Below are positions 24,621 to 32,398 of a DNA stretch of 64,000 nucleotides, piece after piece (the stretch's first letter is position 1; every line of letters starts with the position of its first letter). The notes under the pieces are model-generated. The model was not told the DNA's origin. It ran no database searches and saw nothing but the letters and a program-made list of their open reading frames with translations. The position numbers were made by a program, and so were the translations under genes. This stretch comes from CAVQZA01 sp963724805 (GTDB taxonomy: Bacteria; Actinomycetota; Thermoleophilia; Gaiellales; Gaiellaceae): contig CAVRWA010000014.1 of the NCBI GenBank assembly GCA_963724805.1, forward strand, positions 1,612,001 to 1,676,000, in the 5' to 3' direction.

Positions 24621-25874
24621 GTGTTCAGCTGGATCACCAACGCGTGGCGCGTACCCGAGCTCCGCAAGCGCGTCCTGTTCACCGCGATGATCCTCGCGGT
24701 CTACCGCTTCGGCTCGTGGCTGCCCGCGCCGGGGATCGACTCCCAGCAGATCCAGAACTACTTCAGCGGCAACGGCGGCACGATTCTCGGCCTGCTGAAC
24801 CTGTTCTCCGGCTCGGCGCTCTCGCGCTTCTCGGTCTTCGCGCTCGGGATCATGCCGTACGTCACCGCCTCGATCATCCTCCAGCTCCTGACCGTGGTGA
24901 TCCCGAAGCTGGAGCAGCTCCAGAAGGAGGGCGAGGCCGGCTACGCCAAGATCAACCAGTACACGCGCTACCTCACGGTCTGCCTCGCCGCCGCCCAGTC
25001 CACGGGCTACGCGTTCCTCTTCAAGCGCGAGGGCGCGCTCCAGGCGAACACGGGACGGCTGGTGCTGATCATCGTCACCCTGACCGCGGGCACGACGCTG
25101 CTGATGTGGATGGGCGAGCTGATCACCAAGCGCGGCGTCGGCAACGGGATCTCGATCCTGATCTTCGCCTCGATCCTCTCGACCGCGCCCGCAGGCATCA
25201 ACGCCTGGCTCAACGGCGGCCCGATGGAGAAGCTCTTCTTCCCGCTCGTCGCGCTCGCGATCATCGTGGCCGTCGTCTACATGCAGGAGGGCCAGCGCCG
25301 GATCCCGATCCAGTACGCCAAGCGCATGGTCGGAAGGCGGATGACCTCCGGTGGGTCGACCTATCTGCCGCTTCGCGTGAACATGGCCGGGGTGATCCCG
25401 GTGATCTTCGCGGCCGCCGTGATGGCGTTCCCGCCGACCGTGGCGCAGTTCTTCCCGCAGACGCAGGGCTTCATCAACTCGCACTTCACGCCGTCGAGCC
25501 CGTTCTACCTCCTGCTCGAGGCGTTCCTGATCGTGATCTTCACGTACTTCTACACCGCGGTCCAGTTCAACCCCGTCGACCAGGCGGACAACCTGCGCAA
25601 GTACGGCGGCTACATCCCGGGCATCCGTCCCGGCCCGCCGACCGCGCAGTACCTCGACCGTGTGCTGACGCGACTGACGCTCCCCGGCTCGCTGTACCTG
25701 GCCGCCGTCGCGGTGCTTCCTGCCGTCTTCATCCGCTACGCGGGCTTCTCGCAGGCGACAGGCCGCGCCCTCGGCGGCACCTCGGTGCTGATCGTCGTCG
25801 GCGTCGCGCTCGACACGATGCGCCAAATGGAGTCGCAGATGATGATGCGCAGCTACGAGGGCTTCCTCAAGTAG
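24621..25874 (+). CDS. secY: Protein translocase subunit SecY
   Basis: Channel subunit of the Sec translocon, 417 aa, with ten predicted membrane helices. GTG at 24621 directly follows the rplO stop and gives MFSWITNAWRVPELRKRVLFT. The plug and lateral-gate region (LPAPGIDSQQIQNYF, SGSALSRFSVFALGIMPYVTASI), the cytosolic loop RRIPIQYAKR and the C-terminal LIVVGVALDTMRQMESQ are recognisable. Located in the spc block before adk, as in most bacteria. Confidence 0.97.
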   Translation: MFSWITNAWRVPELRKRVLFTAMILAVYRFGSWLPAPGIDSQQIQNYFSGNGGTILGLLNLFSGSALSRFSVFALGIMPYVTASIILQLLTVVIPKLEQLQKEGEAGYAKINQYTRYLTVCLAAAQSTGYAFLFKREGALQANTGRLVLIIVTLTAGTTLLMWMGELITKRGVGNGISILIFASILSTAPAGINAWLNGGPMEKLFFPLVALAIIVAVVYMQEGQRRIPIQYAKRMVGRRMTSGGSTYLPLRVNMAGVIPVIFAAAVMAFPPTVAQFFPQTQGFINSHFTPSSPFYLLLEAFLIVIFTYFYTAVQFNPVDQADNLRKYGGYIPGIRPGPPTAQYLDRVLTRLTLPGSLYLAAVAVLPAVFIRYAGFSQATGRALGGTSVLIVVGVALDTMRQMESQMMMRSYEGFLK

Positions 25875-25888
25875 CGGGCGGCCGTTCG

Positions 25889-26464
25889 ATGGAGATCCTG
25901 ATTCTCGGCCCTCAGGGGTCGGGCAAGGGGACGCAGGCCAAGCGCGTTGCGTCCGAGTACGGCTACGTCCACATCGCGACCGGCGACATCCTGCGCAAGG
26001 CGGTTTCCGAGGGCACCGAGCTCGGAAGGCGGGTGGAGCCGATCCTCGAGGCGGGCAAGCTCGTCGACGACGACCTGATGATCGAGCTGATCCGGGCCAG
26101 GCTGGACGAGCCCGACGCGGCCGAGGGATTCGTGCTCGACGGCTTCCCTCGCACGCTCCCGCAGGCGGAAGCCCTCGACGCGATGCTGGCCGAGATCGGC
26201 CGGCCGCTCGTGGTCGTGTTCGAGTTCCTGATCTCGGATGACATTTGCATCCAGCGTCTGCTCGCCCGCGCCCGGCTCGAGGGCCGCACCGACGACACCC
26301 CCGAGGCGATCGCCAAGCGACTCGAGATCTACCACCGCGTGACCGAGCCGGTGGTGGAGCACTACCGTGCGACCGGAAAGCTCGTCGGGATCCACGCCGA
26401 CCGCCCGGAGACCGAGGTCTTCATGGAGCTGCAGGCTGCGCTCGACCGCGCGGGTGTCGCGTGA
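25889..26464 (+). CDS. adk: Adenylate kinase, short-LID form
   Basis: Interconverts ATP + AMP and 2 ADP. 191 aa. ATG at 25889 gives MEILILGPQGSGKGTQAKR with the P-loop at residues 7-16; DGFPRT (AMP-binding) and ARARLEGRTDDTPEAIAKRL follow directly, so the ~27-residue LID insertion and zinc cysteines of the long form are absent. TGA overlaps the map GTG (GTGA). Confidence 0.96.
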   Translation: MEILILGPQGSGKGTQAKRVASEYGYVHIATGDILRKAVSEGTELGRRVEPILEAGKLVDDDLMIELIRARLDEPDAAEGFVLDGFPRTLPQAEALDAMLAEIGRPLVVVFEFLISDDICIQRLLARARLEGRTDDTPEAIAKRLEIYHRVTEPVVEHYRATGKLVGIHADRPETEVFMELQAALDRAGVA

Positions 26465-27225
26465 TCATCCGCAAGTCCGCCTCCGAGCTCGAGCAGATGG
26501 CGCGTGCAGGACGGGTGGTCGAGGGGACGCTCGCGCTCGTCGGGGAGCATGCGCGCGCGGGCGTGACGACAGCCGAGCTCGACGCGCTCGCCGAGGACTA
26601 CATCCGCTCGCAGGGCGGCGTGCCGAGCTTCAAGGGCTACCGCGGCTACCCGGCTTCGATCTGCTCCTCGCCGAACGAGATGATCGTGCACGGGATCCCG
26701 GGGCCGTACGCGCTCGCCGACGGCGACATCCTCTCGGTCGACGTCGGGGTCACGCTCGGCGGCTTCGTCGGCGACTCCGCCTACACCTTCGCGATCGGCG
26801 AGATCTCGCCCGACGCGCAGCGGCTGCTCGACACCTGTCAGGCTGCGCTGGCCGCGGGGATCGAGCAATGCCGCGCCGGCAACCGGCTCTCCGACATCGG
26901 CCATGCGATCCAGACCGTGACCGAGGCGGAGGGGTTCGGGGTCGTCCGCAGCCTCGTCGGCCACGGGATCGGCCGCCAGATGCACGAGGAGCCGCAGATC
27001 CCGAACTACGGCGAGCCCGGACGCGGCCCGAAGCTCGCCTCGGGGATGGTGTTCGCGATCGAGCCGATGATCACCTTCGGCGCGCCCGAGGTCGTTCTCC
27101 ACGACGACGAATGGTCGATCTCGACCGCCGACGGATCGCTGGCGGCGCACTTCGAACACACCGTCGCGATCACCGATGGAGAGCCACGGATCCTCACGAG
27201 AGCCGCAGCCGGTTTGCTACGATGA
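26461..27225 (+). CDS. map: Methionine aminopeptidase type I
   Basis: Removes the initiator methionine from nascent proteins, 254 aa. GTG at 26461 overlaps the adk stop and gives MIIRKSASELEQMARAGRV. Metal-ligand motifs are in place: SVDVGVTLGGFVGDSAYTF (two Asp), GHGIGRQMHEEP (His), FAIEPM (Glu) and the C-terminal AAHFEHTVAI (Glu). Ends with ATGA overlap to an in-frame ATG of the infA frame. Confidence 0.96.
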   Translation: MIIRKSASELEQMARAGRVVEGTLALVGEHARAGVTTAELDALAEDYIRSQGGVPSFKGYRGYPASICSSPNEMIVHGIPGPYALADGDILSVDVGVTLGGFVGDSAYTFAIGEISPDAQRLLDTCQAALAAGIEQCRAGNRLSDIGHAIQTVTEAEGFGVVRSLVGHGIGRQMHEEPQIPNYGEPGRGPKLASGMVFAIEPMITFGAPEVVLHDDEWSISTADGSLAAHFEHTVAITDGEPRILTRAAAGLLR

Positions 27226-27269
27226 GCAGCCGCGCCGCGCTTTGGCGTGCCCTCGAAGACGAAACGAGA

Positions 27270-27494
27270 ATGCCAGTCAAGGAAGAGAAGATCGAGGTAG
27301 AAGGCGAGGTCGTGGAGGCGCTCCCAAGCACGATGTTCAGAGTTGCGCTCGACGGCATGCCAGGAACGGTGCTCGCAACCATCTCCGGGAAGATGCGCAA
27401 GCACTACATCCGCATCCTCCCCGGCGACCGCGTCAAGGTCGAGCTTTCCCCGTACGACCTGACCCGTGGCCGCATCACCTATCGGCACCGCTAA
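27270..27494 (+). CDS. infA: Translation initiation factor IF-1
   Basis: A-site binding initiation factor, 74 aa OB fold: KIEVEGEVVEALPSTMFRVALDGMPGTVLATISGKMRKHYIRILPGDRVKVELSPYDLTRGRI. ATG at 27270 gives the usual length. The same frame is open back to an ATG at 27222 that overlaps the map stop (ATGA) and would add MSSRAALWRALEDETR; that start offers coupling but an N-terminal extension not seen in the family, so I prefer 27270. Confidence 0.92.
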   Translation: MPVKEEKIEVEGEVVEALPSTMFRVALDGMPGTVLATISGKMRKHYIRILPGDRVKVELSPYDLTRGRITYRHR

Positions 27495-27505
27495 GAAGGA
27501 TTCCC

Positions 27506-27619
27506 ATGAAAGTGCGCCCGTCCGTAAAGCCCATGTGTGAACGCTGCCGTGTGATCAAGCGGCACGGCACGACCATGGTCATCTGCACCAATCCCCGCCA
27601 CAAGCAAAGGCAGGGGTGA
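27506..27619 (+). CDS. rpmJ: 50S ribosomal protein L36, zinc form
   Basis: 37-aa zinc ribbon protein: MKVRPSVKPMCERCRVIKRHG... with the C-x2-C-x12-C-x4-H ligand set (C11, C14, C27, H32). ATG at 27506 is preceded by AAGAAGGA. Sits between infA and rpsM as in most actinobacteria. Confidence 0.96.
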   Translation: MKVRPSVKPMCERCRVIKRHGTTMVICTNPRHKQRQG

Positions 27620-27626
27620 TCCGCTG

Positions 27627-28004
27627 ATGGCGCGCATCGCCGGAGTCAACCTGCCGAACCAGAAGCGCCTCGAGATCGGGCTGACGTACATCTACGGGAT
27701 CGGCCAGCCCACTGCCCACAAGATCTGCCTGGCGCTCGAGCTCTCGCCCGATGCGAAGGTGCGCGACCTCACCGACGAGGAGGTCACCGCGCTCCGCAAC
27801 TACATCGACCAGAACCTCGAGGTCGAGGGCGACCTCCGTCGCGAGCGCACGCAGGCCGTCAAGCGACTCCAGGAGATCGGGGCCTATCGCGGCCTGCGCC
27901 ATCGCCGCGGCCTCCCGGTCCGGGGGCAGCGGACGAAGACCAACGCGCGCACGCGCAAGGGGCCGAAGAAGACCGTCGGCCGCGGAAAGAAAGCGAAGGC
28001 GTAG
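27627..28004 (+). CDS. rpsM: 30S ribosomal protein S13
   Basis: Head protein contacting P-site tRNA and forming intersubunit bridges, 125 aa. ATG at 27627 gives MARIAGVNLPNQKRLEIGLTYIYGIG; GLRHRRGLPVRGQRTKTNARTRKG is the conserved C-terminal basic tail. Directly adjacent to rpsK without spacer. Confidence 0.97.
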   Translation: MARIAGVNLPNQKRLEIGLTYIYGIGQPTAHKICLALELSPDAKVRDLTDEEVTALRNYIDQNLEVEGDLRRERTQAVKRLQEIGAYRGLRHRRGLPVRGQRTKTNARTRKGPKKTVGRGKKAKA

Positions 28005-28409
28005 ATGGCACCTCCCCGGAGAGCAGCGACCAGAGGTCGCACCCGCCGCCGTGTCCGCAAGAACATTGCGATCGGTCAGGCGCACATCAAGACGAGCTTC
28101 AACAACACGATTGTCTCCCTCACCGACAAGGAGGGGAACGTGATCGCGTGGGAGTCGGCCGGCTCCGCGGGCTTCAAGGGCTCGCGCAAGTCGACGCCGT
28201 TCGCCGCGCAGGTCACCGCCGACTCGTGTGCCCGCAAGGGCATGGAGCACGGTCTCCAGAAGGTCGAGGTGTTCGTGAAGGGCCCCGGCTCCGGGCGTGA
28301 GACGGCGATCCGCTCGCTCCAGGCCGCCGGGCTCGAGATCCTTGGCGTCCGCGACGTCACCCCGCAGGCCCACAACGGGGTTCGCCCCCGCAAGCGGAGG
28401 CGCGTCTAA
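28005..28409 (+). CDS. rpsK: 30S ribosomal protein S11
   Basis: Platform protein, 134 aa. ATG at 28005 follows the rpsM stop directly. Conserved IKTSFNNTIVSLTDKEGNVIAWESAG, AQVTADSCARKGMEHG and the C-terminal TPQAHNGVRPRKRRRV are present. Its TAA overlaps an ATG (TAATG at 28407-28411), but that ATG opens the mini-ORF of repeat copy B rather than rpsD. Confidence 0.97.
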   Translation: MAPPRRAATRGRTRRRVRKNIAIGQAHIKTSFNNTIVSLTDKEGNVIAWESAGSAGFKGSRKSTPFAAQVTADSCARKGMEHGLQKVEVFVKGPGSGRETAIRSLQAAGLEILGVRDVTPQAHNGVRPRKRRRV

Positions 28410-28580
28410 TGGCGGCCTCCACCCGACAGACCCGCACTCGCTGGCTCGCTGCAAAGCGGCGCCAGGCGGCGTCCTCAGTCGCGCCCGTAGCCTCCGGCCA
28501 CGAGCACTCCCTGCGTCCTTTCCTGGCTTGCTTTTCGCGGCCATCGAGCACGGTTCTGTCGGGCGGTGACCGCTAATGGC
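28406..28580. repeat. Structured repeat copy B, inserted in the rpsK/rpsD junction
   Basis: Flanked by a perfect 8-bp direct repeat CTAATGGC (28406-28413 and 28573-28580), which is the stop/start junction itself and looks like a target-site duplication. Inverted-repeat arms begin at 28414 and 28571 and continue inward: CCCGACAGA (28422-28430) pairs perfectly with TCTGTCGGG (28555-28563), and pairing resumes with ACTCG/CGAG and further to TGGC/GCCA. Core strings CGGCGCCAGGCGGCGTCCTCAG, GTCGCGCCCGT and CTCCCTGCGTCC match copies A and C. The central hairpin here is CGTAGCC-TCC-GGCCACG, different in sequence but equivalent in structure. Confidence 0.82.
28409..28576 (+). CDS. Candidate coupling mini-ORF across repeat copy B
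   Basis: A 55-codon open frame starting at the ATG that overlaps the rpsK stop (TAATG) and ending with a TAA that overlaps the rpsD ATG (TAATG). Peptide starts MAASTRQTRTRWLAAKRRQ and is not recognised; it shares only RRxxASSVAPV with the corresponding frame of copy A and the frames diverge after the central hairpin, so it is unlikely to be a conserved protein. Likely purpose, if any, is ribosome passage and coupling of rpsD to rpsK. Confidence 0.3.
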   Translation: MAASTRQTRTRWLAAKRRQAASSVAPVASGHEHSLRPFLACFSRPSSTVLSGGDR

Positions 28581-29196
28581 TCGCGACCTGGGCCCGAAGT
28601 GCCGTATCTGCCGCCGCGAAGGGATGAAGCTGTTCCTCAAGGGCGAGCGCTGCCTGACCGAGAAGTGCGCGATCGAGCGCCGCAGCTACCCGCCGGGCGA
28701 GCACGGCCGCGGCCGCATCAAGCAGAGCGAGTACCTGATGCAGCTGCGCGAGAAGCAGAAGGCGCGCCGCTTCTACGGCTTGCTCGAGAAGCAGTTCCGC
28801 AACTACTACACGAAGGCGAGCAAGGGCTCGGGCATCACGGGCGAGACACTGCTGCGGATGCTCGAGACGCGCCTCGACAACGTCGTCTACCGGCTCGGCT
28901 TCGCCGCCTCCCGCGCGCAGTCGCGCCAGCTCGTCCGCCACGGCCATTTCCACGTCAACGGGCGCCGGGTCAACATCCCGAGCTACCAGGTCAAGCCCAA
29001 CGACATCGTCACGGTGAAGCCCGGCTCGTCTGCCGAGCAGGTCATTCGCGACGCGACCGACCTCACCGCCTCCGTCGCCCCCTGGCTCCAGGCCGATCAC
29101 GACGGGCTGACGGGGAAGATCCTCAAGTATCCGGAGCGCGCGGAGATCGACACGCCCGTTCAGGAATCGCTCATCGTCGAGCTCTACTCGAAGTAA
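28576..29196 (+). CDS. rpsD: 30S ribosomal protein S4, zinc form
   Basis: Primary 16S rRNA binder and fidelity protein, 206 aa. ATG at 28576 gives MARDLGPKCRICRREGMKLFLKGERCLTEKC, with the C-x2-C...C-x5-C zinc motif at the N-terminus. The S4 RNA-binding domain (LDNVVYRLGFAASRAQSRQLVRHGHFHVNGRRV) is intact. Its start is separated from rpsK by repeat copy B and overlaps the stop of the mini-ORF inside that repeat. Confidence 0.97.
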   Translation: MARDLGPKCRICRREGMKLFLKGERCLTEKCAIERRSYPPGEHGRGRIKQSEYLMQLREKQKARRFYGLLEKQFRNYYTKASKGSGITGETLLRMLETRLDNVVYRLGFAASRAQSRQLVRHGHFHVNGRRVNIPSYQVKPNDIVTVKPGSSAEQVIRDATDLTASVAPWLQADHDGLTGKILKYPERAEIDTPVQESLIVELYSK

Positions 29197-29209
29197 CGAA
29201 AGGACTGCT

Positions 29210-30187
29210 TTGGCTACCCGTATCAGCCTGATGGAATTCCAGATTCCGAAGATCGTCCACGAGGAGATCAACGAGAACCGTGGTGTCTTCGTGATCGAGC
29301 CGCTCGACCGCGGCTTCGGCTACACGTTCGGCAACTCGCTCCGCCGCGTGCTGCTCTCGTCGCTCGAGGGCGCCGCCGTGACGTCGGTCAAGATCGAGGG
29401 CGTCGCGCACGAGTTCACGACGCTTCCCGGCGTCCGCGAGGACGTGACGGACCTGATCCTCAACCTCAAGAACCTGATCTGCCGGCTCCATGGCGAGTCG
29501 CCCGAGATCGAGGTGCACATCGCCAAGAAGGGCGCGGGCGCCGTCACGGCGGCCGACATCGAGGCGCCGGCCGAGCTCGAGATCCTCAACCCGGAGCTCG
29601 AGATCGCCAACCTCTCCGACAAGGGCAAGCTCGAGGTGACGCTCACGATCGGCCGCGGCCGCGGCTACGTCCCGGCCGAGCTGAACCGCGGCGTCGAGAC
29701 GACGATCGGCGTCGTCCCCGTGGACTCGATCTTCTCGCCGGTTCGGCGCGTCTCGTACGACGTCGAGGCCGCGCGCGTCGGACAGCGCACCGACTACGAC
29801 AAGCTCACGCTCGACGTCACCACCGACGGGTCGATCGACCCGCGCGAGGCGATCGGCCAGGCCGCCGAGATCCTGATCCGCCAGCTCGCGATCTTCACGG
29901 ACATCGAGAAGATCGAGGGCTTCGGCGAGGCGGCTGCAGCGGCCGAGCTCGGCACCCCCGAGGTCTCCCTGGCCCACGGGATGGAGAACTTCCCGATCGA
30001 GGAGCTCGAGCTCGGCGTGCGCTCGTACAACTGCCTCAAGCGCGTCGGCATCGAGACGATCGGCGATCTGGTCACCAAGAGCGAGGGCGAGCTCGCCGCG
30101 ATCCCGAACTTCGGCAAGAAGTCGATCGAGGAGGTCAAGGAGACGCTCGCGACTCACGGCCTCACGCTGCGGGGGGACGAGGGCTAG
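29210..30187 (+). CDS. rpoA: RNA polymerase alpha subunit
   Basis: Assembly scaffold and promoter/activator-binding subunit, 325 aa. TTG at 29210 (GAAAGGA upstream) gives MATRISLMEFQIPKIVHE. The N-terminal dimerisation motifs RGFGYTFGNSLRRVLLSSLEG are followed by an acidic linker and the C-terminal domain with LELGVRSYNCLKRVGIETIGDLVTK and LPNFGKKS-like IPNFGKKSIEEVKE. Four bases before rplQ. Confidence 0.98.
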   Translation: MATRISLMEFQIPKIVHEEINENRGVFVIEPLDRGFGYTFGNSLRRVLLSSLEGAAVTSVKIEGVAHEFTTLPGVREDVTDLILNLKNLICRLHGESPEIEVHIAKKGAGAVTAADIEAPAELEILNPELEIANLSDKGKLEVTLTIGRGRGYVPAELNRGVETTIGVVPVDSIFSPVRRVSYDVEAARVGQRTDYDKLTLDVTTDGSIDPREAIGQAAEILIRQLAIFTDIEKIEGFGEAAAAAELGTPEVSLAHGMENFPIEELELGVRSYNCLKRVGIETIGDLVTKSEGELAAIPNFGKKSIEEVKETLATHGLTLRGDEG

Positions 30188-30191
30188 TCCC

Positions 30192-30554
30192 ATGCGTCAC
30201 CAACGCTCAGGGAAGAAGCTCGGCCGCGACTCTTCGCACCGCAAGGCGCTCTACGCGAACCTCACGGGCGCGCTGATCGAGCACGGCCGGATCAAGACGA
30301 CCGAGGCGAAGGCGAAGGCGGTGAAGCCGGTCGCCGAGCAGATGATCACGCTCGGCCGTCGCGGCGACCTCCACGCGAGGCGCCAGGCGCTTGCCTTCCT
30401 GCGCTCGAACGACGTCGTGCACAAGCTGTTTGCGGACGTCGGCCCGCGCTTCGTCGACCGTCCCGGCGGCTACTCGAGGATCGTCAAGCTCGGCGCTCGC
30501 CCGGGTGACGCAGCCGAGATGGTCTACCTCGAGCTCGTCGACTATACGCCGTAG
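30192..30554 (+). CDS. rplQ: 50S ribosomal protein L17
   Basis: Tunnel-exit protein, 120 aa, last gene of the superoperon. ATG at 30192 gives MRHQRSGKKLGRDSSHRKALYANLTGALIEHGRIKTTEAKAK, the family signature; GGYSRIVKLGARPGDAAEMVYLELV closes it. Followed by an intrinsic terminator about 30 nt downstream. Confidence 0.97.
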   Translation: MRHQRSGKKLGRDSSHRKALYANLTGALIEHGRIKTTEAKAKAVKPVAEQMITLGRRGDLHARRQALAFLRSNDVVHKLFADVGPRFVDRPGGYSRIVKLGARPGDAAEMVYLELVDYTP

Positions 30555-30584
30555 CTCCGCCGACGGCACAGAATCGACACGAAG

Positions 30585-30614
30585 ACGCGCGCCTCCGGCG
30601 CGCGTTCTCGTTCT
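30585..30614 (+). terminator. Intrinsic terminator of the ribosomal superoperon
   Basis: Perfect 9-bp stem ACGCGCGCC / GGCGCGCGT with a TCC loop, followed by a T-rich TCTCGTTCT tail. A second hairpin without a tail, GGGGGCC-ACC-GGCCCCC, follows at 30631-30647. Confidence 0.8.
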
Positions 30615-30709
30615 ACGCTGTGGATAGGGCGGGGGCCACCGGCCCCCGGCGGAAAGGGACACGAGGGACCGTTTCGACCCGGTGCGCAACCCACTAGGCT
30701 CGAACTGAC

Positions 30710-31033
30710 GTGGCCTTTCTGTTCTCGATCTTCCTCGCCGTGTTCGTGGTGCCGTCGCAGTGGGCGATCCCGGTCGTGCTCCTCGGCGGGTTGGTCGAGG
30801 TCGCCGAGGCGCTCTTCCTGATGCGGTACTCACGCCGCCGCAAGGCGAGCGTGGGCGCCGAGACGATGATCGGCCGCAGCGCCCGGGTCGACACGGCGTG
30901 CCTGCCGGAGGGGCAGGTCTGGATCGACGGGGAGCGCTGGGCGGCCCGCTGCGAGGGCGGCGCAGCGGAGGGCGAGACCGTGATCGTGCGGGGGAGAGAG
31001 GACCTGACGCTGATCGTCGAGCGCGAGGGCTGA
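30710..31033 (+). CDS. NfeD-like membrane protein with OB-fold domain
   Basis: 107 aa from GTG 30710. Two membrane helices at residues ~1-15 and ~18-40 (MAFLFSIFLAVFVVPSQW, IPVVLLGGLVEVAEALFLM) are followed by a soluble beta domain beginning at ETMIGRSARVDTACLPEGQVWIDGERW and ending with VIVRGREDLTLIVE, the pattern of the NfeD C-terminal OB fold. In other bacteria such proteins work with flotillin/stomatin-type membrane proteins, but no such partner is adjacent. One base upstream of truA, so probably co-transcribed with it. Confidence 0.75.
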   Translation: MAFLFSIFLAVFVVPSQWAIPVVLLGGLVEVAEALFLMRYSRRRKASVGAETMIGRSARVDTACLPEGQVWIDGERWAARCEGGAAEGETVIVRGREDLTLIVEREG

Positions 31034-31034
31034 C

Positions 31035-31763
31035 GTGCTCCTGCGGCTGACGCTCGAGTACGACGGCACTGCGTTCCACGGCTGGGCGCGCCAGCCGGGC
31101 CTGCGAACCGTCGAAGGAGTGCTGGGCGAGGGGCTCGACCGCGTGTTCCCGGCCTGGAGCGCGCTGCACGTCGCCGGGCGCACCGACGCGGGCGTGCACG
31201 CGCTCGGCCAGGTCGCGAGCCTCGAGGTCGAGGGAGGGCCGCCGCTCGAGCACGCGGCGGACGCGCTCAACGCAGCCCTGCCGGGAGACGTCGCCGTCGT
31301 CGCGGCGACAGAGGCGCCTCCCGGCTTCCACGCTCGCTTCTCCGCCCGCTCGCGGAGCTACCGCTACCGGATCAACCGTCGCGCGACACCCTCGCCGTTC
31401 GAGGCGCGGCGCAGCTGGTGGCTGCCGCATACGCCCGACGAGGAGCAGCTGCAAGCCGCAGCGGCGCTCCTTCCCGGCGAGCACGACTTTCGTGCGTTCA
31501 CGCCGTCCGAGACCCAGCACGAGGTGTTCGTGCGCGTGGTGGAGCGGGCGGACTGGCGGCCTGCCGGCGACTCACTCGAGTTCGAGATCACCGCGGACAG
31601 CTTCCTCCGCCACATGGTGCGCACGCTCGTCGGGACGATGATCGACCTCGGGCCCGACGAGCTCGCCGCGCTGCTCGAGGGCGCGCCGCGCGAGCACGCC
31701 GGCAGGACCGCGCCGCCCCACGGTCTCTACCTCATCGGCGTTGCGTACGATCAGGAGCAGTGA
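31035..31763 (+). CDS. truA: tRNA pseudouridine(38-40) synthase
   Basis: Isomerises uridines 38-40 in the tRNA anticodon stem-loop. 242 aa, GTG at 31035. The catalytic aspartate is D51 in AGRTDAGVHALGQV; other family motifs are LEYDGTAFHGWARQP at the N-terminus, FSARSRSYRYRI and the C-terminal FLRHMVRTLVGTMIDLG. Position after rplQ is common in bacteria. The TGA overlaps the GTG of the next gene (GTGA). Confidence 0.95.
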   Translation: MLLRLTLEYDGTAFHGWARQPGLRTVEGVLGEGLDRVFPAWSALHVAGRTDAGVHALGQVASLEVEGGPPLEHAADALNAALPGDVAVVAATEAPPGFHARFSARSRSYRYRINRRATPSPFEARRSWWLPHTPDEEQLQAAAALLPGEHDFRAFTPSETQHEVFVRVVERADWRPAGDSLEFEITADSFLRHMVRTLVGTMIDLGPDELAALLEGAPREHAGRTAPPHGLYLIGVAYDQEQ

Positions 31764-32398
31764 AGCTACCGGTCATCCTGTTCGATCTCGACGGCACCGT
31801 GATCGACTCCGGCGGGATCATCCTCGCCTCGATGCGCCACGCGGCGACCACGGTGCTCGGGCGCGACTACTCCGACGACGAGCTGATGGCGGCGGTCGGC
31901 GGCCCCGGCCTCGAGCACCAGATGCGCGCGCTGGACCCCGCCCGGGTCGACGAGCTCGTCACGGTCTACCGCGCGCACAACGAGGAGCTGCACGAGACCC
32001 TGCTGCCGTGCGCCGGCATGGACCTCGCGCTCGAACAACTGAAACGGGAGGGCCGCAGGCTCGGGATCGTCACCGCCAAGCGTCGGATCACCGTCGAGCT
32101 CGCGTTCGAGCATGTCCCGTTCGGCCACCTCTTCGAGGTCGTCGTCGGTGGGGACGAGACGGAGCGCCACAAGCCCGACCCCGAGCCCGTGCTGCTCGGG
32201 CTCGAGCGGCTCGGCGCCCGCCCGGAAGAGACCGCGTACGTCGGCGACTCGCCGTTCGACGTCGCCGCCGGCAATGCCGCCGGCGTCTTCACGGTCGCGG
32301 TGACGTGGGGTCGGATCCACGGGCGCGAGCGGCTCGAGGCCGAGCGCCCGGACGCCGTCGTCGACACCGCCGAGGAGCTCCTTGCCGTCCTCGCCTGA
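31760..32398 (+). CDS. HAD-superfamily phosphatase, phosphoglycolate phosphatase/PpaX-like
   Basis: 212 aa, GTG at 31760 overlapping the truA stop. HAD motif I is FDLDGTVIDS (nucleophile D9, acid/base D11), motif II serine/threonine lies in GIVTAKRR, motif III lysine in RHKPDPEPV and motif IV in YVGDSPFDVAAG; a helical cap follows motif I. The arrangement fits phosphoglycolate phosphatase or pyrophosphatase PpaX; the substrate cannot be told from sequence. The last codons overlap the ligA start by 17 bases. Confidence 0.85.
   Translation: MKLPVILFDLDGTVIDSGGIILASMRHAATTVLGRDYSDDELMAAVGGPGLEHQMRALDPARVDELVTVYRAHNEELHETLLPCAGMDLALEQLKREGRRLGIVTAKRRITVELAFEHVPFGHLFEVVVGGDETERHKPDPEPVLLGLERLGARPEETAYVGDSPFDVAAGNAAGVFTVAVTWGRIHGRERLEAERPDAVVDTAEELLAVLA

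Noticed and set aside
27222..27269. Longer IF-1 starting at the ATG overlapping the map stop
   Set aside because: It adds residues not found in the IF-1 family; kept only as an alternative. The ATGA overlap makes it worth a look by Ribo-seq.
30631..30647. Second hairpin as an independent terminator
   Set aside because: No T-run follows; it may only add to the preceding terminator.
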